From: an uncultured Bacteroidaceae bacterium
Lineage (GTDB): Bacteria; Bacteroidota; Bacteroidia; Bacteroidales; Bacteroidaceae
Reading direction: 5' to 3'
Assembly: GCA_905234735.1 (NCBI GenBank)
Contig: CAJOJA010000001.1
Location: 1 to 64,000 of the forward strand
DNA length: 64,000 nucleotides
This document shows, piece by piece, positions 26,701-33,228 of the stretch; the first letter of the stretch is position 1, and the number at the start of each line of letters is the position of its first letter. The translations under genes and the position numbers were made by a program. The notes under the pieces are model-generated. The model did no database searches, was not told where the DNA came from, and saw only the letters and a program-made list of their open reading frames with translations.

Positions 26701-27355
26701 CAAAGTACAGCATAGCGTTGTCACCAGAGCCGCTGCCAGTAGATTGATAACCCAAACAGATTTTACCTGTAGTAGCTTCGGCAAGAGTGAAAGATGTCGT
26801 CAGTGTTGTCCATGAACCAACGGTAGGATTTGTTGCCATCGTATGGGATGCACCGCTATTGGGAATCCAACCTATGTAGCTGGTGTTGGCCTGTGTTCCA
26901 CTTTGGTTATAGACAGGGATGTTGATGGTGTACTCACCAGCTGCAAGAGTTACTTCTTGATAGTAGTAACCACCGCAGCCCCAAACACCGAAGAAACCGA
27001 GGCAATTGCCTGCATTTCCATCGGGGTCTACAGAGGGAGCCTTTGTATTGTTACCCATCATCAAATGATCGGATCCATAAGCAAATACAGCACCGCCCAT
27101 ACCAGAGTTAGGGTATGAACTGTTTGAGTTGTCGCCACTCAAAACGGTAGATGTCCATCCGTCAATGGCCTGTAATCCATAATAGGTGGTTCCTTTTCCA
27201 CCCATGTCTTTTCCGTAGCCACATAAGCCATTGTCTAGTGGCGTTGTCTGCGAGAAGTCGGCATTCGTCAGGTACGTGCTGGTCACGTCCGTCTGTGCCC
27301 ATGCGCCGGCACTGACCAACATCAGTGCGGCAGCGAAAAGTTGTTTTAGTTTCAT
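23723..27355 (-). CDS. Large modular secreted protein of the tandem array (1210 residues)
   Basis: Signal peptide MKLKQLFAAALMLVSAGAWAQ, then two CBM-like beta-sandwich modules (about 22-228 and 300-490, each ending in a strand such as LYFDKVQILYK). These are separated by Ala-rich three-helix linkers like FIVAR domains (SAIATAQTVYGNTTATQDEV). Residues about 612-755 are the module shared with the next two array proteins: QHW-G at its start, LPAGEF, GLGINKAG and GWEWRY. Another sandwich precedes a C-terminal domain (WNTFVVPFDLS and ANKPVLLKG) and the tail IYNLAGQRV then KGIYIVNGKKVLF. No catalytic residues are evident. Likely an exported adhesin or glycan-binding scaffold. Followed after 40 bases by peptide 1. 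Confidence 0.85.
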   Translation of the reverse strand: MKLKQLFAAALMLVSAGAWAQTDVTSTYLTNADFSQTTPLDNGLCGYGKDMGGKGTTYYGLQAIDGWTSTVLSGDNSNSSYPNSGMGGAVFAYGSDHLMMGNNTKAPSVDPDGNAGNCLGFFGVWGCGGYYYQEVTLAAGEYTINIPVYNQSGTQANTSYIGWIPNSGASHTMATNPTVGSWTTLTTSFTLAEATTGKICLGYQSTGSGSGDNAMLYFDKVQILYKAVVVKDVLSTAIAAATYANNTLKSSDLASAIATAQTVYGNTTATQDEVNAAAATLAVATESAMSAAGDVTGIFLSNPGFESCTVTTTNAAAGGSAAPVNIEGDWTQTGSAAWSSSAVVAYGGEGQVNGVSAPSADNAGNSGNALGVSVGWGGTVTYQSAAVKFPAGVYTAKVNAYNALEGVTQFKSMFGFVPTSGTSTLSTKDAFAYGEWVEDKVTFTLNEATEGVIQVGGQAISGGSGANAKVFLDNITITFKSFLDGAKAAWEEAKTAAEAAIANTDYENVTGAELTALNAELAKSEPTTVDGYNDAAAAIEAATATFTAAKGVYDAYAEIRGVAVALGVTPGDAPASAAAAPAATHALNIAAYTATTADNIFDVTAVYNPSWSDMSTSSGQHWSGDTGISYADNWSGGTNTTERTAIITLPAGEFILMSAGRGSANSVTTMSAKGTTVTFASNGDMGLGINKAGAASFDAEDAAGFANKDGAAENTGTGWEWRYIPVSLTEETAVTVTQTLTRLSGGAWGSFSDFRILKKGVVAGDDDYTALNAAIAAAEGKTLGFEDGQYAPYNNAAALEALAAAKAFDQTAKNEKETVESVTASLTSATWTANDGEVDAIFDGLFATTAANTTSGDINLPGWTKIQGIRLLVKDETVDPGLAYTDGKAAVFSWGGTTLTYGEQEGYTLPLNKYSIYKLTFKASAWRDGDAPDWVSVELDGVKQEGATSVSGKINDAEGNPFRTYTYYLEPTAGNSILKIYMNHHFTLADLSLKQAVAEDITISENADYTPAKNYANVTLARAIKADVWNTFVVPFDLSNDELKTAFGDEVAVAEFSDSGESKDAVTVNFNKMETPAITANKPVLLKGNAGTSFTFNGKVIKEGEAKVAGTYVNFVGSYAALTTVAAGDYFISANKLYKSEGGTTLKSTHAYIDATEEATVKMFINDLETAIDVVNTDAPQNGAIYNLAGQRVSRAQKGIYIVNGKKVLF

Positions 27356-27370
27356 TAGTTTGTTAAAAAG

Positions 27371-27511
27371 GTTAATAATTAGGTTATATCTTAAAGTTTA
27401 AAAGTTCAAGGGTTTTGGGGTTTGAAGGTTTGAGGTTATGTCTATTCAAGCGCAAAGTTACAAATAAGTGGTGGTATCGTGGAGTATTTATGTGTTAAAA
27501 AATGCAAAAGA
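27371..27511 (-). repeat. Duplicated upstream region of the 1210-residue protein gene, with promoter element
   Basis: About 130 bases, from TATATCTTAAAG to AAAAAATGCAAAA, are nearly identical to 36069-36200 in front of the 938-residue protein gene. The copy includes a minus-strand -7 element TAACTTTG (27453-27460) and the adjoining stretch GTGGTGGTATCGTGGAG, which is invariant between the copies. No good TTTG lies 20 bases upstream, so an activator or alternative sigma factor may help. Confidence 0.75.
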
Positions 27512-27653
27512 GGGAAACATACTATAGTGTAACAGATGTAGAGGGTGTAGGGAATTATCGTCTCGAATTCCGTGGATTAGTTGAATGCTCACAGTACACA
27601 AGTTTTCAGCATATTTTTATTGAAAATCCGAAGCTCCCGTAAACAGCAAGCGC

Positions 27654-27690
27654 AGCGGCAGCCGCACCATGAGAATGTGCGGCTGCCGCT
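27654..27690 (-). repeat. GC-rich hairpin repeat, copy 2
   Basis: A perfect 14-base stem (AGCGGCAGCCGCAC) with a nine-base loop, followed by GATAGGTA and a small palindrome GCGACGAATCGTCGC. It lies 37 bases beyond the stop codon of small peptide 2. Stem length and loop differ from copies 1 and 3, but the core stem is identical. Confidence 0.75.
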
Positions 27691-27727
27691 GATAGGTAAT
27701 GCGACGAATCGTCGCCCGCAGGGGGCA

Positions 27728-27913
27728 CTACTCGTTGTCTTCGTAGTTTTGGTCGTAGCCAAGGTCGAAGCCCCAGGCGTCCTCGTTGGCGCCTTCGCGA
27801 CTCAGAACTTCAGTGTCGGTGGCTTTTTGGGTGTTTTCGAGAGAAAGAGCCAAGAAGTCCTCGAGGTCTGACATCTCAACCTCTATCGCGGGAATAATAT
27901 ATTTCTTTTTCAT
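27728..27913 (-). CDS. Small MKK-Y--P peptide 2 (61 residues)
   Basis: A 61-residue acidic peptide: MKKKYIIPAIEVEMSDLEDF, LALSLENTQKATDT, EVLSREGANEDAWGF, ending GYDQNYEDNE. The first 26 and the last 28 residues are almost the same as in peptide 3, while the central 8 residues differ. It starts 42 bases after the stop of the 1604-residue protein. The net charge is strongly negative, and there is no cysteine and no convincing export signal. The function is unknown. Possibilities are a regulatory or chaperone-like partner of the giant protein, a precursor peptide, or a short effector. Confidence 0.85.
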   Translation of the reverse strand: MKKKYIIPAIEVEMSDLEDFLALSLENTQKATDTEVLSREGANEDAWGFDLGYDQNYEDNE

Positions 27914-27955
27914 TGTCTTTTACGATTTAAGAATTAGTAATTACGGGGTACGAAC

Positions 27956-30900
27956 TCATTTAACAATCATCTTACGACCGTTCTGGATGAAGATGCCCTT
28001 CTGGGCACGGCTTACGCGCTGGCCAGCCATGTTGTAGATGGCACCGTTCTCGCTCTCGCTCTTCACGCCCTGGATAGCAGTCTCTGTACCGCCCAGGAAG
28101 AAGGCTTTGACGTCAGCAGCAGGAGCTGTCAGATATGCGCGGTTGGCACCGATATTTTGATTCGTAACAGAAGGATCTGCAGTGGTATCTATCTGATAGA
28201 AGCCAACAATGTCGCCCTGCTTCTGCAGCACATATTTACCGTCGAACTCAGCAGTAATAGGCGTAGCTTCGTATACACCTGTCAGCCAACCATCGATGTA
28301 GGTAGCATCAGTGTATGCAGCACCTACGCCAGAAAGCGTTGTCTCAACTCCGCTCTCAGCATAAACGATATACGGAGTATTAGCCTTCAAACTGGTGGTT
28401 TCGCCTGTCAGCAACAGGGTCTTTCCATTAGCATCAACACTGTTTACGCTGTATGCCTTTGCACCTTCAAGTTCTGCATCGAAGGGAACGATGAGCGTAC
28501 CATACTTATTCTCAGCCTTGATGTTCAGGGTAACCTCGTTCTTGACAGCTTCCTGAATCAAGATACTTGCGTTGTTTCCATTAGCCGTATAGAAGCCATA
28601 AGTACCATTTGTGTTAGCACCGATATTCGCCTTTGCAGCTGTATTATAGAGATTCCATACCTTATCAGTGCTCGTAGCAACAACTTGAACAATCAAAGCC
28701 TTATTGATATCTGTGGTAGGACGAATCTGACTGTTATCGGAACCAAGTCCTGTTCCACTACCTGTACCAATAAATACTTCTGTTCCATCAGCACGTGTGT
28801 AGCTCATTTTATAGCCGTTCTTTGTTCCATCAACAGCTGTAAACTTAACGCCCTGGGGATAGTAAGAACCGGAGGCTACCTCCCAGCTCATGCTCGTTGT
28901 ATTTGCAGAGAGGTCTGCGTCAGATGCCGAGAGGAATGTCAAAGCACAATCTTTGTGGGTGAAGCCTTCCGTAACATTGATTACATTATAAACCTTCTCT
29001 GCATCAGGAGTATTCAATTCTACATTCCTGTAAGCCACCTCTGCTGCTTTCAGTGCAGCGACTGCCTCAATTACTTCATCAATAGATACCGTTATTTCAT
29101 ATACATTCTCAGCAGTTGAAATTGCTGTTGTTAAAGCACTCGCAGCAGAAGAAGGAATCTGGAATGCTCCGTCACCAACGTTGGCGGTTACGTCAATATC
29201 TTTGGCTGTATTAATCTCAGCCAACAGTGCAGGTTTGAAATCCTCTACTGTAGCACGAACCAACTTAATATCACCATAGACATACTGGCTTTGGCCACTT
29301 GTATCACAACTCTTTTTTCTCAAGCCCAAAACATAATCACCAGCTTCGCCAGTCTGGAAGATTGCTTCGTAACTCTTCCAAGAATCTTTATTCGAATCTG
29401 CATCCGTTGCATCAACCGGCAGGTCAGAAGCTGAAAGCGTCACAGCAGAACCATCGGGAGCAGCCATGCTTACGTAGCCATCCTTCTTGCAATCTCCCCA
29501 ACCACCATATACGAATGTGATCTTGTAATAAGCATTTGCCTTCAGAGGCATGGTGTAACCATCAGCATAACCATAGTAAGCAGACTGCTTGGTGAAGAGA
29601 GCCTTACCAGAAGATGTAGCTTGTAATCCTGCATTAGAACCATTCATGTAACGAACATTGTAGCCATCGGCTGCAGCTCCCTTCACGCGCTGCCAACCTG
29701 TAGGATTAATGTTTCCGGTCTGACCGCTGTAGTCGGCCTCGAACGAACCATCATAGATAGCATTTACTTCAGCAGCATTAACAGTCCAAGTAGCACCAGT
29801 GATGGCAGCGGTAGCAGCCTGAACGTCTTCCTGAGAATTATTAGCTTCCAGATCAATGGCCTTGGCAGCCGCAATTGTTGCAACAGCCTCTACATTATTA
29901 TAAGGAGCATATTCGCCTTTGTCGAAGCCAATTACGTGAGCATTGATTGCCTCGTTCAGTGCGGCATAATCCTCATCTGTAGCAGCAACGAAAGCCTCTT
30001 CGGGAGTAAGGTCACGCAATCTTACCAAACGTACACGGTCAAAACTCAACCAGAAATTACCTGAATGGGAAGCGGTGATTCCAATTGTGGCATTACCATC
30101 TGTCTTTTGCAGGAATTCGACAGAAGCATCGTTAAAGCCACGACCAAAGACACCACCTTGATTACCTACCACTGTGACGTCGCCAGTAGCATCAACTGCA
30201 CTTGAGTTAGTGGCTTTTACCTTGTAATCTGTAACACCGCTCTGAGCACGTGCGGTAATCGTCAGCAAATATTTACCAGCAGCGAGGTTTTCAATGGTCT
30301 GTTCAGCTGTGTATGAAGAAGCACCATTCTTGTCAAAGTAACCACCGGCAGAAGTGCCATCGCCCTGAGTGAAAGCCTCACCAGTCAGACGACCAAATCC
30401 ACCGCTCCATCCATCAGCATTCTCATCAGCATTGGGGTTGGTTATCAGTGAAGTCTTATCCTCTGCGCCATCAACCCCTTCAGCCATGGCGTTACTCTCG
30501 ACGTACAAGCGGTTTTTCTGTTCGATTACATTAGCCTGCGCTGCTGCATCGGCTGCATTGCCTGTGACCTCAGCCGCTACAGCAACATCAAGTTCGCTCT
30601 TCTTTGCGGGACTTGCATAGGGGAGTTCACTTGAGACTCCAGCACGAGTGCTTACTAATTTATCCCATGATGCCTTTGCTGCTGTGAAGGTTGTGGTAGC
30701 ATTCTTCAGCGTTTCTGCTGCAGCATCAATGCTTTCAATGGTTGTTCCCTTATCAGCCTCAATAGCTGCAACGAGACCGCTACGATCAGTTCCCTGGACA
30801 TTTACATATGTATCATTGTCACGAGCTGCGACTGCAGCCTCCTTAGCCTGGTTGTAAGCAACAGTGGAGGCTGCTACGCTGGGAGCTGACTGCACGGTAT

Positions 30901-32770
30901 AGTTGCAGAAGCCAAGCCACTGGTATTGCTTCTCCTCTGGATTACCACCTTCTACAGAAATGGTAATTGTTGCGTTCTCCTCCTCAATGGTGAAGGGTAC
31001 ATAACGCCATTGCCAACCACGACCGACACCACCATTGGCATAGGTGGCATCATCGCCGAAACTGGCAGTTCCGTCGGTTGCAATACCACGACCCGTATCA
31101 CCAGCCGGGAAATCATTGACAGAACCGAGCACCTCATCGCCCTTCTTCACAACCAATTCAAGTGTAGAATATTGCGAGTGGCGACCTGCAACCTTGAATA
31201 CATAATCACCAGCAGGAAGGACTATATCTTGAGAATAGGAGGTAGTCCAAGCAGTAGAACCTCCCCAGCCTTCTAATTGCTCATTGTAAGAACTCGTACT
31301 TGTACCATCCCAGTGTTGGCTTGTCATATCTCCAGCATTCACCTTCGTCCACTCACCAAGATCTATAATCGTATTATAGTTGGTGGTAACATAATTATAG
31401 ACAGCTTTAGCCTGTGCATCGACAGCAGAAAGAGCGGATTGCGACTCTGTTGTCTGAGCAGCGATTTCGAATAAAGCGGCACGTTCATTCTCAGCCGCCA
31501 ACTGAGTATAATACTTAGGGGCTGAAGTGAAGTCACTTAGCTTCTGGTTGATTTCCTCAATGAGATCGTTGTAAGCAGCCATATCTGTTGAAGGAGTACC
31601 TGTCTCACTGATAGTCTTAGCAACAGAAGCCGTCAGCTGAGTGCGCTCGTAGCCTGTAACCACATTATAACTTTCATTTCCAAGAGCCGCATTTGCGTTA
31701 GCTTTAGCAGTCTCAAGGGCTTTACGCATAGCAACAGGTTCATCGTTGTAAGTGAGATAGAAAGCACGCCAAAGAGTCCAAGCATCACCAGACGTGCCTG
31801 TTGTAATTCCTATTTCAACATTAGAAGATGCATCTACAGGGAAATCAAGTACAGAGACACCGTTTCCATTATTAAACCACGTTTGGCATCCCGCTGTATT
31901 ATTAAAGGATCCATCTGTTTGGACCAGAGGTGCGGAATAACCACCAGCACTCAAAGTAGAAGTTTGACCTTGACGAGAACAAGCAATAGCTGTTAAAGTA
32001 TAATAACCAGCGGGTAAGTTTTGAAGCGTTTGCTTCAATGAGCCTGCTTGATTATTCCACATCTCAGCTAAATTCTTGCCTGAATCAAAATTAATCGGAT
32101 TCGATGCCCACTGATTCAAACGATTACCATTCGTTGCAGTCCAACCATCGGCATTTGCAACAGGGTTATAATTCGTGATGAACTTCATCGTAACATCAGA
32201 ATAATCGCCATCTGTCACCTTCTCTAACTGCCATACGTATGGAGGCGTATCAAAAGTATAGGTCGCATTAGGAAGTCCATCTTCATCGTTGTCTTCAACA
32301 ACAGACCAAAAGGCCGATGCACCCCAAGCAGTACCTGTGGAGTTTGTACTACGGATTGCATAGCCATCTTCATTCTTGAAGAAGACTTGAGCTTCCCAGT
32401 TAACTCGGTTCTGACTGGTCGAAACAATGATATGCTTTTGAGCATCAGCTGACAAAGTGCTACTACTAGATGAATTACCACCATTGGTAAACCGATTCAA
32501 ACGATAAGCACCCATCTTGAAATTGCCAAAACTACGCTGGAAGTCAAATGTAAATTGACCAGCAGCAGAGGCATCATCGGTCAGATAGCCGTCCGACTTA
32601 AGATAGTACGGTGTCGTACCCGTCGTAGTTCCGTTGCTAAGTGTGTATATTTTATACACACCATTGGCCTGAATCTCAGCATTAGCTGCCGCATACTCAG
32701 CGTCCGTTTGTGCCCTCAACCCAAGGACACTAACGATGCATAGCATCGCGAAAAGTAGTTTTCTTTTCAT
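27956..32770 (-). CDS. Large modular secreted protein of the tandem array (1604 residues)
   Basis: The largest of the four array proteins. Signal peptide MKRKLLFAMLCIVSVLGLRAQ. Then a ricin-like N-terminal region, and a sandwich module at about 220-345 (GSLKQTLQNLPAGYYTLTAI) also found in the 1255-residue protein. Residues about 480-627 are the QHW to WRY module (SQHWDGTS, LPAGDYVFKVAGR, GWQWRYVPF). Several Ala-rich helical linkers and two more sandwich modules follow (TIENLAAGKYLLTITARAQS and YKITFVYGGWGDCK). The last 250 residues (ENKYGTLIVPFDAEL, then a YVLQKQGDIVGFYQID block) match the 938-residue protein. The tail is IYNMAGQRVSRAQKGIFI. No active site is seen. Peptide 2 follows after 42 bases. 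Confidence 0.85.
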   Translation of the reverse strand: MKRKLLFAMLCIVSVLGLRAQTDAEYAAANAEIQANGVYKIYTLSNGTTTGTTPYYLKSDGYLTDDASAAGQFTFDFQRSFGNFKMGAYRLNRFTNGGNSSSSSTLSADAQKHIIVSTSQNRVNWEAQVFFKNEDGYAIRSTNSTGTAWGASAFWSVVEDNDEDGLPNATYTFDTPPYVWQLEKVTDGDYSDVTMKFITNYNPVANADGWTATNGNRLNQWASNPINFDSGKNLAEMWNNQAGSLKQTLQNLPAGYYTLTAIACSRQGQTSTLSAGGYSAPLVQTDGSFNNTAGCQTWFNNGNGVSVLDFPVDASSNVEIGITTGTSGDAWTLWRAFYLTYNDEPVAMRKALETAKANANAALGNESYNVVTGYERTQLTASVAKTISETGTPSTDMAAYNDLIEEINQKLSDFTSAPKYYTQLAAENERAALFEIAAQTTESQSALSAVDAQAKAVYNYVTTNYNTIIDLGEWTKVNAGDMTSQHWDGTSTSSYNEQLEGWGGSTAWTTSYSQDIVLPAGDYVFKVAGRHSQYSTLELVVKKGDEVLGSVNDFPAGDTGRGIATDGTASFGDDATYANGGVGRGWQWRYVPFTIEEENATITISVEGGNPEEKQYQWLGFCNYTVQSAPSVAASTVAYNQAKEAAVAARDNDTYVNVQGTDRSGLVAAIEADKGTTIESIDAAAETLKNATTTFTAAKASWDKLVSTRAGVSSELPYASPAKKSELDVAVAAEVTGNAADAAAQANVIEQKNRLYVESNAMAEGVDGAEDKTSLITNPNADENADGWSGGFGRLTGEAFTQGDGTSAGGYFDKNGASSYTAEQTIENLAAGKYLLTITARAQSGVTDYKVKATNSSAVDATGDVTVVGNQGGVFGRGFNDASVEFLQKTDGNATIGITASHSGNFWLSFDRVRLVRLRDLTPEEAFVAATDEDYAALNEAINAHVIGFDKGEYAPYNNVEAVATIAAAKAIDLEANNSQEDVQAATAAITGATWTVNAAEVNAIYDGSFEADYSGQTGNINPTGWQRVKGAAADGYNVRYMNGSNAGLQATSSGKALFTKQSAYYGYADGYTMPLKANAYYKITFVYGGWGDCKKDGYVSMAAPDGSAVTLSASDLPVDATDADSNKDSWKSYEAIFQTGEAGDYVLGLRKKSCDTSGQSQYVYGDIKLVRATVEDFKPALLAEINTAKDIDVTANVGDGAFQIPSSAASALTTAISTAENVYEITVSIDEVIEAVAALKAAEVAYRNVELNTPDAEKVYNVINVTEGFTHKDCALTFLSASDADLSANTTSMSWEVASGSYYPQGVKFTAVDGTKNGYKMSYTRADGTEVFIGTGSGTGLGSDNSQIRPTTDINKALIVQVVATSTDKVWNLYNTAAKANIGANTNGTYGFYTANGNNASILIQEAVKNEVTLNIKAENKYGTLIVPFDAELEGAKAYSVNSVDANGKTLLLTGETTSLKANTPYIVYAESGVETTLSGVGAAYTDATYIDGWLTGVYEATPITAEFDGKYVLQKQGDIVGFYQIDTTADPSVTNQNIGANRAYLTAPAADVKAFFLGGTETAIQGVKSESENGAIYNMAGQRVSRAQKGIFIQNGRKMIVK

Positions 32771-32848
32771 TTTTTAATAAAAGTTAGAATAGGTTTATAA
32801 TAAGGTTTTTTATTCTGTCTCTCACATTCACATGTGTCCATACGAGTG

Positions 32849-32856
32849 CAAAGTTA
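32849..32856 (-). promoter_or_regulatory. Promoter -7 element of the 1604-residue protein gene
   Basis: TAACTTTG on the minus strand, about 80 bases before the start codon, in the context CGTAACTTTGCACTCGTATG. This context is shared in part with the other array promoters (TAACTTTGCGC). The -33 element is weak. Confidence 0.55.
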
Positions 32857-32930
32857 CGAATAAATTAGGCTTTTGAGCATCTTGTCGCGTTAAAGTTTGT
32901 TAAAGTGTGGGGAATGGGAGGACGTAGCGC

Positions 32931-32968
32931 AGCGGCAGCCGCTCCTTGGAGGGGATGCGGCTGCCGCT
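32931..32968 (-). repeat. GC-rich hairpin repeat, copy 3
   Basis: A 12-base stem (AGCGGCAGCCGC with GCGGCTGCCGCT) and a 14-base loop, followed by GATAGGTAGTG and a GACGAATCGTC palindrome. It lies 40 bases beyond the stop of small peptide 3. Confidence 0.75.
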
Positions 32969-33007
32969 GATAGGTAGTGTGACGAATCGTCGTCTACAGA
33001 GGGACGG

Positions 33008-33190
33008 CTATTCGTTGTCTTCGCAGTTATTGTCGTAACCTAAGTCGAATCCCCAGGCGTCTTCGTTGGCACCTTCGCGACTCAGGACTTCAGAGTTATT
33101 GGCTTTAGCGCCTTCGAGAGAAAGAGCCAAGAAGTCCTCGAGGTCTGACATTTCAACCTCTATCGCGGGAATAATATATTTCTTTTTCAT
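33008..33190 (-). CDS. Small MKK-Y--P peptide 3 (60 residues)
   Basis: A 60-residue peptide, MKKKYIIPAIEVEMSDLEDF, LALSLEGAKANNS, EVLSREGANEDAWGF, ending GYDNNCEDNE. It is a close paralog of peptide 2; the only real divergence is the middle (GAKANNS against NTQKATDT) and one Cys. I use the ATG at 33190 because the MKKKY opening is then aligned with all other members; an upstream ATG adds MHKT. It begins 38 bases after the 938-residue protein's stop and is followed by a hairpin repeat. Confidence 0.85.
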   Translation of the reverse strand: MKKKYIIPAIEVEMSDLEDFLALSLEGAKANNSEVLSREGANEDAWGFDLGYDNNCEDNE

Positions 33191-33228
33191 TGTCTTATGC
33201 AATTAAATTAATAATTAAGAGAGAAGAA

